Shown here one piece after another: positions 1 through 13,500 of a stretch of 64,000 bases of DNA. The position numbers and the translations under genes are program-made. How positions within the stretch are numbered: the first letter of the stretch is position 1; the number at the start of each line of letters is the position of its first letter. Below the pieces are notes generated by a model, which searched no databases, had not been told where the DNA came from, and saw only the letters and a list, made by a program, of their open reading frames with translations. The stretch is from Spirodela intermedia (Eukaryota > Streptophyta > Magnoliopsida > Alismatales > Araceae): positions 9,480,327-9,544,326 of the forward strand of contig LR746272.1 in NCBI GenBank assembly GCA_902729315.2, read 5' to 3'.

Positions 1-1679
1 GTGGCGGAGGAGGAGCGTTATACTGGTTTCATCCTGTCACGGAATCGGTCGCCTCTCATTCCGAATCTGGAGGGAGGCCAGACGACGAAGATTGACCGGA
101 CCGGGCGCCACCCGTCCGGGCATTCGGGAAATCTGATTTTCGAGGCAGAATTTTCGGAAAAATGAGGAAAATGGCGGTTTATGACTGCCAATTTAATGCT
201 CGTATGGGGAAAATAGCGGATGCCTGCGCCGCCGCCGTCGATGAAAAGTGACGTCATCGCGCGCGGGGGTTTTGTCGCCCTCCGATTCAGGGTCCACCTC
301 TTCCTTTGTCAGTAGACCATCCCCGCCTACGCCGCGTCTGGTCTATTCCAGCCCAGCATACATACATCATTTATCCTCTCTCTCTATCTCTAGGTCGATG
401 CGTCGTGCCACGTGGGAAGTGGGCCAATTCCCCTCCGACATGCGGCGGGGGCAGCGCGCCCCGCCCGCCGTCCTTCAAGACCGAGGGGATTTCTTGCGGC
501 CCTTTGCGGACCGTCCGATGAAAGAGGGGAGGTGGAGGATGCACGGCCATGATGGCCCGGTGGGGGACGGGCCGAAGGGGGGGACATGGCGGCCCACCGG
601 GTAACTAAGAATCTGGCAGGCTGGCATGCGAACCGAGACGAGAGGTACCCGTCCGATCCCCCCTACTCCGAGCCTCAGGGGACGGCTAAGATGGACTCCC
701 CCAGCTGAACTTGTCCCCACCAGTTATGGCATACTCGTAATTGACGGCTCAAGCTGCCTCAGCCCCTCTCTCTCTCATCCTTTCCTTTCCCATTTTAATA
801 TCGACGAGCGTAATAAAACGTCGACGTTGAGCTCTGTTCGTCACCTAACCTGCCTTCGTCTGGTCAAATTATTTGCCAGAGGGGGGGGGGGTCGCTGGGG
901 GGAGCCAACAGCCGGGCGGTGGGGGACACAGGCGGGGGGCGTTTATTTCGCGACGGCGGCGGCGACTGCGAGGCTCTGCGGCGCCGTTCGGCGTTCGTCC
1001 CAGCGCCACCGGCCGTCTTGCTCAGAGCGCGCCGACTGAGGCGCCGCCCGTGGCATGCACCACGCTGCCAGGGGGAGGACGGCGGCTGTGCAGAGGCGAG
1101 GAGGAGGCACCTCCCATCCCTTGTTGCGCCCACTCCACTGTGCGCTCTGCGTCCCCGTCGTACGACAACAACTCCATCTCCCTGGGTTAACGTAACCGCA
1201 GTTAGCAGGCCTCGTGTTACCTGCGACGGGAGCGAGGGGACTGGTCCGAAGGGGCGGGGGCACAGAGCGCAATAACAGAGCCGCAAGGACGCGACTTAGG
1301 GATTGGTCACCGGCCCTTTCTCCTCTCTCGCTCTCTCTTCTTCTTTCTTCGCCGTAGGGGAGAAGAACCGGGGGGTTTCGTCTGGGGGGGGATATTGCAT
1401 TGAGGAAGGCAGAGACGTTTTCCGGGCGAGAAGCGGGTTCAGCGACGGGAGGAGGTGGGGGATGGTGTTCAGAATGGAGATTGACGTCTGATGGGTCGGG
1501 TATTCCGTGTGAAATCTCGCCGTTTCCTATTTTTGCTGCCACCTTTGATTCAGCATGCTTCCGTCGATCAAGTGGAGTGAAAAATTGAGGAGGGAGTGAG
1601 CCTGTTGGTTCTAACGTCCAGTGGTCGGTGTTATCGCAATCGGGCCCCTTCATCTCCGCCAGCAGAGGAGGCGGCTCCC
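1..1679. other. GC-rich upstream region of the ARF gene
   Basis: No conserved protein is visible in any frame; the open frames here are short, overlap one another and have the composition expected of GC-rich noncoding DNA. The stretch presumably holds the promoter and 5' leader of the downstream auxin response factor. A CT-rich tract lies around 366-393 and a run of G at about 881-890. I could not place a TATA box with confidence. Confidence 0.5.
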
Positions 1680-4600
1680 ATGGCTTACGGATCGGTGGCG
1701 CCGGCTAGCATACCTAGTGAAAAGCCAGCCCCAGGTCAGCGATGGCTTGCTTTCCCCGCGCCATGGTCTGGTCAGGAGAAGCTTTCCCAGGATTGCTTGA
1801 TCAATCATTGCCTCTGGTTGTAGGATTTAGCTGCGGTTCCGGAGGTGAAGATGAACTGTACGGTGAGCTATGGAGGGCCTGCGCCGGACCGCTTGTGGAG
1901 GTGCCGCGGCTCGGAAGCAGAGTCTACTACTTCCCTCAAGGGCACATGGAGCAGGTGAGTCTTCCCCGATGTTTGTTCAATTTTCCGCCGCAGGTCTTTT
2001 TCCGATCACGAGAAGAATTTCTTTCCCCCGTGCTCGAGGCTTTTCTCTAATTTCCAGTTTTTCCTAACCAATTTTGTGTTCTTGCAGTTGCAGGCGTCAA
2101 CGAATCAGGAGTTGGATCAGAAGATTCCCCTGTTCAATCTCCCAACCAAGATCCTCTGTCGTGTGGTCAATGTTCTGCTTCGTGTAAGCTAGAAAACTCC
2201 GCTTTCTCCCTTCCCCGCAAAATTTACCTCAATTTTCCCCCTTCGCTTCTTGGTCTGGTCCTTTGGCTTGGGTCTGATTTCTTCGACAATTCAGGCGGAG
2301 CCGGAGACTGACGAGGTCTTCGCTCAGATTACCCTTCAACCAGAACAGGATGTAAGATTTCTCTTCTTGTTCTGGTTATTTCTTGAGGTATATTATCTAC
2401 CTTTTTTGGTTCTCCGTTTCTGTGGTTGGCTGATCTGATGATCTCTCTCAGCAAACCGAGCCCTCGAGCCCCGACCAATGTTCTCCGGAACTCCCCAGGC
2501 CATCAGTGAATTCCTTCGTCAAGATCTTGACGGCTTCTGACACGAGCACTCACGGTGGTTTCTCTGTTCTCCGTAAGCATGCCAGTGAGTGCCTCCCCCC
2601 GCTGGTGAGCTCTCCTAAACTCTTTTCTCTCTCTCGTTCTCTCGCTCTCGCACGCTCGCTCGCTCGCTCGCTCTGGTGGTGGGGCCTTTTTTCCATGACG
2701 GCTGTTGCTGTTTCCCATGGCCAGGACATGACCCAGCAGATACCAACCCAGGAGCTGGCCACAAAAGACCTCCATGGCTTTGAATGGCGGTTTAAACATA
2801 TCTTCAGAGGTAGCTCGCCGTCCTAACCACTGCCTCCACCGGGAAAGGGATGCCCGGAATATCTCTTGATTTTATTTGATTTTACCAGAAAGAGCTTTTA
2901 CATCCTTCTTTCTCATCAAATTTAGCCTTTGACAAAAATTCTCAGGTCAACCCCGAAGACATCTGCTCACAACCGGATGGAGTACGTTCGTCTCGTCCAA
3001 GAGATTGGTCGCGGGGGACGCGTTTGTGTTCATGAGGTCGATGAGCATCCCAGTTTGTAGAGAAATAGTCTCTAATATCTCAGATGCTCTGATAGCAATA
3101 AATATTATTCATTTCTATGTCTCGACAGAGGGGAGAAGGGAGAACTGCGAGTTGGGGTCAGGCGGCTCGCCCGGCAACAGAGCACGATGCCCACCTCTGT
3201 GATCTCTAGTCAGAGCATGCATCTCGGTGTTCTTGCCACTGCATCACACGCTGTCATGACCCAGACCCTCTTCATCGTCTGCTACAAACCGAGGTCAGTG
3301 GGTAGGATTCCCGTTGTATTCTTTCTTTTCTTATGCGGCTGTTGACGGATCGGTGGGTCATCTTGCGTAATTTGCCCATCAGGACCAGTCGATTCATTGT
3401 AAGCTTAAACAAGTATCTAGAGTCCGTGAAGCACGGTTTTGCTGTCGGAACGAGATTCAAGATGAGATTCGAGGGGGAGGACACTCCGGAGAAAAGGTAC
3501 GGCTGTTCGGCGATTTGAATTTCCTCTGATGAAACTCTTCTCTGAAGATCCGCGGGCCTTCCTGAGGATGTGTTCACGTCATTTCCCTGTTTTGGCAGCT
3601 TTACGGGCACCATCGTCGGCGTTGGGGATATTTCTCCGCAGTGGGTCGATTCAAAGTGGAGATCTTTGAAGGTTAATTGGCACTTTTCTCCTCGTTTTCT
3701 CGTCCAAACGATTACACTTCGCCGCTTGTCCGCCGCTCTTAATTCGACGAGGGTTTGACCTTTCAGGTTCAGTGGGATGAAGCCACGGGTGTCCAGCGAC
3801 CCGACAGGGTTTCGCCGTGGGAGATAGAGCCCTTCACTCTTTCCGCGCCAAACGTGAGTTCACCTCACCCGCCTGCGGGGAAGGCTAAGAGGCCTCGCTC
3901 GGGCAAGGATCTCCCCGCCCTTGGTAATCAAATATCCGAGATTATGTGCCCGTCTGCGACCGCGTACCATTCTTTCTTTGTTCCGAACTGATCTTTATGC
4001 TTACACAGAGGTCGGCCAGCACTTCTGGTATCCCGGAGCCAGGCAGCCGAATGATTCAGGTAACATGGGCAGCGCAGAAGCTCAGAGCTCCGAAACCCAG
4101 ATGTTGTGGTCTCCGAAACCGGGAGAAGCCAAGGGGAAGAGTGCCCTGAGCAGCGGTGGCCGGTGTATCTTTCCAGGACCAGATGGCTGGCTCCAGAATA
4201 AGCCCGTGAATAGCCCGTCACACCAGCTCACGGATGTTTCTCTGAAGCTGTTCCAAGGTGTTAATGTAGACGCCAAATCTGTTCCACCATGCCCTCCATC
4301 ATCGGGCCTTGTGGCCGAGGAATCTTCCTTTGCGGTGAAAGATGACAAGGAAACATTGAAAAAGCCGGACTCTTGTAGTGGATACCGGTTGTTCGGCATT
4401 GAGTTGGTGAACAACAGCAGCACGGCAGGCGCATTCAGTGTGTCCAGCACCGCAACGAATGAAGAGATAGCCCCCGGTACGGCGTCAGCAGGAGACTCGG
4501 ACCAGCAGTCTTGGCTCTCGAAAACCTCAAAGGAGCAGAAGCCAGCGTTGCCCAAGGAAACTCCGGCCAAGCAGAACTGCTCCACCAGGAGCCGGACTAA

Positions 4601-5164
4601 GGTGAGAGTTACAGTAACGTGGAACCCTCTTACTAATTGTAGGTCTTCTGTCGGCGAAGAGGCTTCCGCTCGGATGAACTGAAAGCTATTATTTTCTTTA
4701 TTTCTTGTTAAAAAAAGGTTCACATGCAAGGGTTTGCCGTGGGGCGAGCCGTTGACTTGACTGTTCTGCAAGGGTACGACGAGCTGATTGCGGAGCTGGA
4801 ACAGATGTTTGAGATTAGCGGTGAGCTTCGTGATCGGAATAAGTGGGAGGTGGTGTTCACAGACAACGAAGGGGATATGATGCTCGTGGGCGACGACCCA
4901 TGGCCGTAAGCCGTTCTTGCTCTTCCATACCTCCTCTTTCTGCCTTGCATCCGGTGGCATGAACGATGGTGTGATCCTCGCAGGGAATTCTGCAAGATGG
5001 CCAGGAAGATTGTTATTTACACTTGCGAGGAGGTCAAGAACATGCAGCCGAGGGCCAGCCTTCCTTCGATCCCCGTCGAAGATGAAGAAGATGAAGGCGG
5101 CGGCGATCCACTCGCGCCTCACCAACCTGGACCGACCCTAAGTGGAGGCTCCGCGCATGTCTAG
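1680..5164 (+). CDS. ARF: Auxin response factor (repressor-type, ARF9/11/18-like)
   Basis: Nuclear transcription factor that binds auxin response elements; this clade is known mainly for repression. Fourteen exons join into one 712-residue frame: 1680-1734, 1824-1954, 2088-2183, 2295-2351, 2452-2604, 2725-2809, 2946-3036, 3129-3293, 3383-3496, 3599-3671, 3767-3923, 4009-4601, 4718-4905, 4984-5164, all GT-AG. Visible in order: ELWRACAGP and [10 protein letters not shown] of the dimerisation domain (aa 33-62), B3 DNA-binding domain (about 135-240, with [13 protein letters not shown]), the ancillary ARF domain (about 262-345), a Ser/Pro-rich middle region without Gln runs, an RLFGIEL repressor-type motif near 519, and a PB1 domain (about 592-680) with both the Lys face (TKVHMQG) and the acidic face (GDDPWPEF). 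The start at 1680 needs an 89-nt first intron; an ATG at 1742 that reads straight into exon 2 is the alternative. Family assignment is certain; the exact orthologue is inferred. Confidence 0.93.
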
Positions 5165-6591
5165 TTGATTAAATTTTGTTTGTTTTCAATTTTTTCTTTT
5201 AAATCTAGTGTCCAGGCAGAGGGTGTTTCTAAGGTTCCTCTCTCCTATTGCTTTCGCCACCCGCGGCGAGGGGCGCTTTCTTGTCTGTGTGGAGTGGCCA
5301 CCGACGGTACGTAGGAGACCACTTTCCTACTACTGCTCATATTTTTTTTAGAGCTGGAAGGGAACGAGGTGGGAGACAAGGACTGACGAAGCAAGAATTG
5401 GGTGGCGGTGGGGAGGCCTTTCTCGTGGGGTGGCGCACCTGTAAATATTGTTTCTTTATATATGTCAATGATATCTTGTCGGTTGTTAAATGCACGTCGA
5501 CTGCTCAGACCCAGATGTACGTGAAACGGGCTCTCATTCAATTCTGTACCTCTTACTGTTAGACCCAGATGTTAGATCACTTTGGTGAGAGTTCGGCGTC
5601 CCATTGATTCGGGGTTAGCACCACGGACCAAACACTTGCCGAGCTCGTGCCCGCCTGCTTCCTCTTGCGCTCGCCGGAAAGAGAAAGTTCGGCAAGACGG
5701 CGGCGCGGTGCATCTCCGAGCCAGGCAAGAAGAAGAGGCTTCGACCCACGTCCGCCTGCGCAGGCGCTTCCATCGTGGTGAGGCGGGCTGCCCTCGCCCG
5801 CATCGTCTGTTTCCCATGTGCCACGCGAACCGTTTCGGCAGCTACCGATAAAAGTGGCGCCCGCAGGCAGACTACGCCGCCCACGACATGTGCATCGTCC
5901 CGGCAGCGAGGGCGGCGAGGGCGGCGAGGGCAGAACATGTGTGGATGCCAAACCAGGTGGGGGAGGGGGGGGTGCAGGCGCCGGTGGCTCCATGACCCCT
6001 CTGCTCTTACCTGACTCTTTGGAACGATGTCTGGGTTTAAGCGTTACGACGATGGTGGTGCGTGATAGTTTGGGGATTGGTTTCTTGTCCTCGCGGACGA
6101 CCGCAGACTGCAGAGAGGACTTTTTGTCTCCCCACCAAGATCTCCGTTGTCGAAAGGGGAAGTCTCGTGAAATGGTTTCCACCCACTGAGGAAACATTAC
6201 GAAAGCAGACCCGACAGCAATCGCCTTCTGGGCGTACGGAGAACAGTAGAAAGGACAGAGACCCCTCCTCCCTCCTCGAGTTATTATCGTCGCCGTCTCG
6301 CATCCACATTCTACTCCCGCAGGGGAAACGCTGGGTCAGACGCCGCTCCAAGAGCAAGACAAAGACAAGAAGAGGGCGAAAAACTCACCGTGAAAGCTTC
6401 CCGGGTGACGTAGGGAATATTTAAAGAGAAGCTCTGAAACCTTTACATTCACACTTTAATTTAAAGGCAAGTCATTATCAAGCAGTTGATTTATAACAAA
6501 AAGTCACCTTTTCTTTTTGTTATCTATGAAAATCTGATACCGCCCTGTGGATTTTTGTCTATAAGAGAAAGCACAGAATCCACTAAATTAT
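5165..6591. other. Intergenic region between convergent ARF and TAP46 genes
   Basis: The first 300 or so bases are AT-rich and probably carry the ARF 3' untranslated region. From about 5580 to 6400 the DNA is GC-rich with overlapping open frames on both strands, including a proline-rich one on the minus strand, but none resembles a known family. The part next to 6592 probably holds the TAP46 3' untranslated region. Confidence 0.5.
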
Positions 6592-9500
6592 CTACCCACA
6601 AGGTGTAAGCTTCTTATTGCCGGCTCCCCGAGGATTGTCGTCCTTCCAATCATCCCATGCTCTGGCCTTCTCTTCGGCAGCTTCACTCTCTTCGTCGCTC
6701 TCAGCCCTCTTCTTCTCCTGATGCCAAGAAGAATTAGCCTCCTCGGCTAGCCTGGCGTTCATCTCTTGCCAGTTATTCATCATTTCCATCTCTCGTAATC
6801 CGGCTTCCTCTATGCTCATGGTGGGTAATCTGCCAGAAACCGCAGAAGATGGAGATCAGACCAGTAAATGAGTTGCGTCCAGAAACAAAAATAAATGACC
6901 CTCCATGTAGGTGACAACGATCCGAGGTAGAGTAAAATGGTTGGATTAGTATTATTTATCCACAGGTTACTGTGGACAAATAAGATTGCTCCACAAAGGG
7001 ACGTCGAGGAAACCATTCAACACTGAAAGTCCCCTGACTGCATCGTGAAGAACAATGCGTGCTGAACAGAAAGGTGGGCTATGGTACAAAACGTGTGGGT
7101 CTGTTCAGAAAGATCACAGAGGTGGAGTCCGGTTCAGACTTAGCTGGTCTTTTACCAGTTTCGGCCTGACATAAGAAAGTTGGCGGCAGCGGGGGTTTGG
7201 AGTTTCACAAGCTCATGGAGAAATGGGAAAACGGTAATAGAATAGAATACATGAGACCAATGGAAAGAGATCGAACAGACAGTGATGATGACGGGAAATT
7301 GTGGCATCAAAGACAGCAGAACGCTAAGCAAAGCAGGAAAAAATCCACGGAACACGTGGTGACAGGTAGAATTGCTGTGGCACAGCTGTGGCATCACTGT
7401 GTCGCTACCTGCGGGCGTTTGACATCAAGCAAAGCGAGGCCATCACTGGCATAAGATGCCAACTAGGCTTTAGCGGCGAACGTGGAAGTCGGACCACTAA
7501 TCATAACGACGAACATGAGAAAATATATGCTGCCAAGGGTTATGGTGCGGGTCAACTCGCGTAAGGGGCCAACACGAGTAATACTTGTCAGGGTACCAAG
7601 ATCTGCATGAGACCGAGTGAACAAAGGAACCCGATCAAATTAGGGGTTGACCTATTATGCCCACAGCTGACTCATTAATCTAATATTTTTATGGCTTATT
7701 ATCAGTTTTTCAATGCAGTCACATATTCCAAGGGATAAATCCACAATGTGGCATCAATTGGTAGAGATGGAAATCCACACTTCCATGTGATACAATTAGT
7801 TCGGAATGATAAACGTCATGCTGATGTTTTATGAGCATTACCTGAGGCCTAGGGCGGAACTGATTATTGAAATGAAGTATAACTCAAAAATGAAACGGCC
7901 AAAATTCTGCTCAGAAATAATGCAAACTGTTATCTGCCAATCAACCAGAAATCAAACATCCTGAGAAAAGACTGAAATAGACATGCTCACAAGAGATATA
8001 TTCATTAAATTAGTTTACCATAGTTTCTCGTATAATGATTAGGATACAACTATAGAAAGAATCATACCTATGGCCAGGTTGGAAAACCTGTGCTGCCATT
8101 CTTTCTCTTTCACTGGTTGGTCTTCCACCGATTAGACTCGCTGGTCCGAACATTAGAGGTTGGTGTTTATGTTCATGAACTTGAGAAGGCTTTGCTCTTC
8201 CCTCTATTACATCCTGGGCAAAAGTTGCACAAGTTATTGGTTGCGCCGGTTTAGAGTACTGCGCCTGAATTACTCCCTGCCGGTGCCAAGCTTCAGCTTT
8301 TCTTGCCCGCTCATCAAGGACTGATTTTTTAAATTCCATATTCCCCTCCTAAAATGTAGATCACAGATCAATATAGGAACATCTATAATTAACACAGACA
8401 AGAGTTCAAGTGATGTGAAACAATTCAGCACCCAGACAATAAACCGAAAATATAACACAAACCCAACTTTATTTGAAAAAAGAAAACTCAGTTACTCTTC
8501 GATCTTTATTTGACTCTGTTCATCTTAAAAACTACTGAGAGAAAAGAAAGAGAAAATAATGGCCTTCACTGATGAGATAGATCCAATAAGAAGACGTGAT
8601 ATTTGAAGGGAGTGAGACAGTGGGCTGATGACTGCACGATGACATAAACAGATCACGTAGCAATTACAAGATTTCTCCATTATGGTAGCATTCTCTCCAT
8701 GATCGACGTTGTAAATCACAAATTCAGCATGAGTGCTTCAAGAGTTACAAGCTACCCCCTCTTATAGCTATTTCCAAAATTAGCGTTTGCTATTTATGAA
8801 CACTAACAATATTTCCATCTTTTCTCCGACAAAAGGACAAAAAATGCTGGATAAATCCAAGTGGAGGAATGGCAATCTGATGTAAAGTCTAGTGTACAGC
8901 CTTCGGACGAGACTTTTTACCATCTGGGCATCTAACACTTTTACCATATCTCTTACTACCCGAGGCCTATTTGGTGCTGTTTGGTGTATGTGTTGTTTGA
9001 AGGGAGGGAGACAGTGGGTTGATGGGTGTACAATGACATAAACAGTTAACGTAGCACTCACAAGATTTCTCCATTATTTAGCATCCTCTCCATGATCGAC
9101 GTTGTAAACCACAAATTCCAGGTCTCAGACAAGCCATTTGGCTGACGGGCCAGCAAATGTGTTACATCTCCTTTAATCTTACCTAAGATGAATTATATCA
9201 GTGAACTAACGTTCTGCCGAAAAATCAAAGTGTACCTATGTTCTGAAAAATGACTTGTTAAGTTTGATCAGAGCAAGGTAGATCATCATCTGGCGGAGAA
9301 GCATTTCGATCTAGACCGTACCTAACTGGGAATCAGGAGTTTCAGGAAGCATCTAGGATCATTATCATAGACTAACATGTACTCCCATATTTCTCCCCGT
9401 ACAATTCTCATTTCGTAGGAATAACTCCGCCAAAATAGCCAGGCACTACCTAAATAATGCAATTCCTTCATTCGATAAACTCTTCTCGAAATCTCACGAA

Positions 9501-10473
9501 CTTCACATACCACCTCACACTTGAAAAACGGCTCCCACGTAGACCTCAGGATAGGACAGAAACAGAAAATGAACCACATCCAATAAAGGGTAATCTCTCA
9601 ACCAGCTGTCGAGCTCTACAAAGTCATCCACGTATAGTAAAGTCCCAGAAAGCCCTCCCATTAAAGTAAGCAGACTGCGCAACCCTGATATTATATAAGA
9701 ACAACTATTTCAGTGAGTCACAACTACCGACAGAGTTGTGTACGGGAGTAGCACTTTTTCTGTCCAAATTCCTGAAGCTATTCACAGAAAATGCAGCACA
9801 GAAGAGTTGTAACTTCAAGAGTCCATTTTTTATGCTTCTGGAAACCCTTCAAGGACAAACTGTTGATCCTCCCAGGATTTTTCACTTATCTGGAAAAATC
9901 TGCTTTCAATTCACCCAAAATTTACAAGCCTTCAGACAGTATCTCAAATAGTAACTCGAAATAAAGTAGAAAGGGAGCGATGCTGTGCATAGGGGAATCA
10001 AAATAATTTCTAAAAATCAATCCTTCCCAACCTCTATCCATAAGAACGAGAAATCAAAATAATGTATCAGGCAATCATCAATGCCATCTCTGTGAATAAT
10101 CAATACCCCTTCAGTCATCTGTAAGAAGGAACCAACATTCATACCTTCAATCAAGCTCTTTTGAAAGTTAACTAGAAATCCCACATCCAGAAATCTCACC
10201 ATCAAGACAATACAGTCCTTCACCACTCAGTAATGAATACAACTGCAACATTTTCACAATGAATGTGCGGAACTATATCACCTCTTGCTGTAGTCCGGGT
10301 GAAAGAATTTGGGCACTACTACTATTAGTGCTGGACACAGTTGCTATTAATCCCACGTAGGGAGGGACACAGCAACTATTAGCACTATTGGGCACAATAA
10401 CCCTGTTTGACTACTAGTTGCTATTAATCCCACCTCTTGGGGAAGGCCCGGGGAGCGGGAAGGGAGGGAGGGG

Positions 10474-10528
<55 letters not shown>

Positions 10529-13500
10529 TCCAGAAATACCGGAACGAAGAAGTTAGAGATCATGACCAAATTTGAGAAAGGCGAGCTGAAGTGCAACTGT
10601 TTGACAGACTGAAAAAAAAGGATAATTCTATCTTTCACGAACGGGATAAAGGCCAATCCAAACGCATGCATTTTGAATAAAGTAGGGAAGAATAGAGAAA
10701 AGGCTTCTATTATAACATGAATGAACGCCTCATTAGGATACCTGCTTTAGCCTTTCCTTCACAGAAGAAAGCATATCTTCCTCTTTCTTCAGCATTTCGA
10801 CCATATCAAAGGCCTACAAAGTGGAATCAGCAAAAGAATTGTAAACTAAGAGATATGTAGGGATATGAGCGTCGTCACTACAATGATTCTCATAAAATAC
10901 ATTGTTTGGACACAGTTACCTTACAGAGAGCTAAAGAAATTGTAGTGACCCAGGCCTGAAAAACAATGAAAGAGTAAACTGAATAAGACCATAATACATA
11001 AAAATACCTGCGTGCACATTATGACATACATATGTAACCACACAATGATACTGGGAACATTTCACAAACAAACGAAAGGCAAAAACAATTAGCAATAATT
11101 GTTGCAGAATCTAACCTCACGTTCTTCCTCCCCGTCATCATCATCCAGTAAATCTTCCTCCCCAGCTTCCACAGGGGTGGACAATGCAGCCGCTTTTAAT
11201 GATCTGCCTCGTCTCTCTCTCCTTTCCTTTAGTTCCTGCAATTTCGATTCTGCAGCTCTTTGTCGTTTGAACCGAGAAATCTAGCATTGAGATTGTACAG
11301 AGTCAGATACATGAAATCCTACACATGGTGATGATTTGACATTTTTCTGCTGACAATATATCGGATGCATTTGTCAAGCGGTAGGATTGTAGATAAAATT
11401 AAAATGCACAGGCACACATCCGATAACATGTCTAAGCACATCTACATGTTTATGTAAATAGATACACATCTATCTACATAACTTACATATATACGTACGT
11501 TATTACAATATGCAGACAACTGAGACTTCAAAGTCAAGATTTTATTATGCATATAGCTTCATATAATCATTGTTACGCAGAGCAAGTTTTTCTATATTAG
11601 GCTTTCCTTCTATTTTCCTTTCCTATCCTATTATTAGATGTATTTCCTTTCTCGTGTTTCTGTTATTAGACCTTTCCGTAATACCGGAAAGGTTTATTAG
11701 ACGCCAATATAAATACTGGCGTACTGACCCTGAGAAGGGCTAAGTCAGTTTTTCGCTTTCCTGCTTCCACTGTATCTCGTAACAATCATGACCATCGACA
11801 ACTGAGACTTATAATTTTCAAACATGAGGTTTCTCCTGTGAATAGTCGATTTCTGGTGTGCACAACAAAACCTGCATAAGCATCATCAAATCCAAGCAAA
11901 AGGATCCTCAAGTCTGAAATAATAACATCACATGGCAATTATTATGCACTGCACTACTGCCTTTTAACACATATGACTGGTCCAATGATCTAACACACAA
12001 GCACCGACATAGATTTACCATTATGAATGACAAGCAGCCAATTATTATAAGCATGTCCCTGAAATATACCCTCCATAACTAGTAACTATCTCAAACTGAC
12101 CTTCTTTTCCCTTTTAGCAGCTAATGTATCACCGGAAACGTGCACTGAATTCTGTGTCTCCTCTTCAGGGACAAGATCCAAGGCCTCACATGAAGAGATG
12201 AACTCCTGCAAGATTACAGTGGTGAAACATCATCAACAAGATTACTTGGAGAAAAGTATTGCACAAGAATCTGTGAGGAAAATATATGGCCTGTAGAATA
12301 CGCCAAAGGCTATTGGCCATTCAAAACATAAAATTACTTAGTTAGAGGTGATATTACCTTGAACTGATCCAGAGATATTTTGAGAACCTGTAACCTGTCT
12401 TCTCTTGCAACCTTTTCAGAGAGTTCTCCAAGATAGAAAGGAACCTAGGATGACACATTAAAAAATTTCAAAGATAACTGATAGTCAATTCGTATACAAG
12501 ATCAGCACCAACCAATGTAAAAAGGTTGGAGGCATCTAGAAGGGAAATGGAATAGGTGCACATGCTAACATAGGAGCAGACTTTTTTCAGATGACACAAA
12601 CATATGATGGAGGGCAATAGTCTATAATGATCTTGTCTGAGGACAATCAAATTATACTATCTTTGTGCAAAACTCTTTTTGAAATCCGATACCCATAATA
12701 GCGCTGTGTTATTGTAGTCTATAACCTTATGATGACAAGTTTGGACCTCCGATTCATATATTAGTTTGAAATTACCATGAAAGGAAAGAAAAAATCAGCA
12801 ATGAGTTGATCACTATAGCATTTTTAGTTCCGTTTCATAGCATGAAAAGGCTTGAGTCTGCAACCAAGAATGAATTGGATAAAAAATTAGAAATAAAACC
12901 CTCTTCAGCTCATCCACGTTCTATTTCCCGTTTTTTTACCCAAAGATTCTTTAAATTTATGAAACGATGAATATGAGTATCCCAAACGGAAATAATGCAA
13001 TTCGAACAAGTATATTTCGAAGGTTCCAAATGAAATCTACATAAACCTGACATTGTTGGCTGAAATTACTCCCCTCAGTTGCCTGAGAGTATGGCTACTT
13101 TCTATGGGAAGCAAGGATTATGTAAGATTGAAGTCCATATATTGGACAAGGAACGTGAAGTCCTAGTAAATTAAAGGGATACGAATCGTAGCTCCTACCG
13201 AAAAAAAACTGAAGTTGACAATTTTCTCACGCAGAAATTGCTTCTTTGACTGGATAAGTAACATTACGTGTTTACATATCGACATTGTTTCAGAACTTAA
13301 GTCGCGAAGAATCGAACTATCTTGAAGCTTACCAGCAAGTACTTAAGGTTAGCGGTGCTGACATCATCTTTCGTCTCGTTGGCAGAGAACAATCCTAAGG
13401 TACTTATCATTTGATCGCAGAGCTTTAACATTTCGACTCCCTTCGTCAAGGTTTCCTAAAAAAAGGTTCAAATTTGAAAAATACAATCTCTCCAGGTTGC

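Noticed and set aside
248-1653. Several overlapping GC-rich open frames upstream of the ARF
   Set aside because: They overlap on both strands, lack family motifs and have biased composition expected from GC-rich noncoding DNA.
5577-6197. 206-codon proline-rich frame on the minus strand
   Set aside because: Low complexity, no recognisable domain, and overlapped by equally open frames on the other strand.
11571-11784. DNA transposon with inverted ends
   Set aside because: Inverted ends are only 7 bp and begin with TG and end with CA, with a 5-bp target duplication, which fits an LTR better than a terminal-inverted-repeat transposon.
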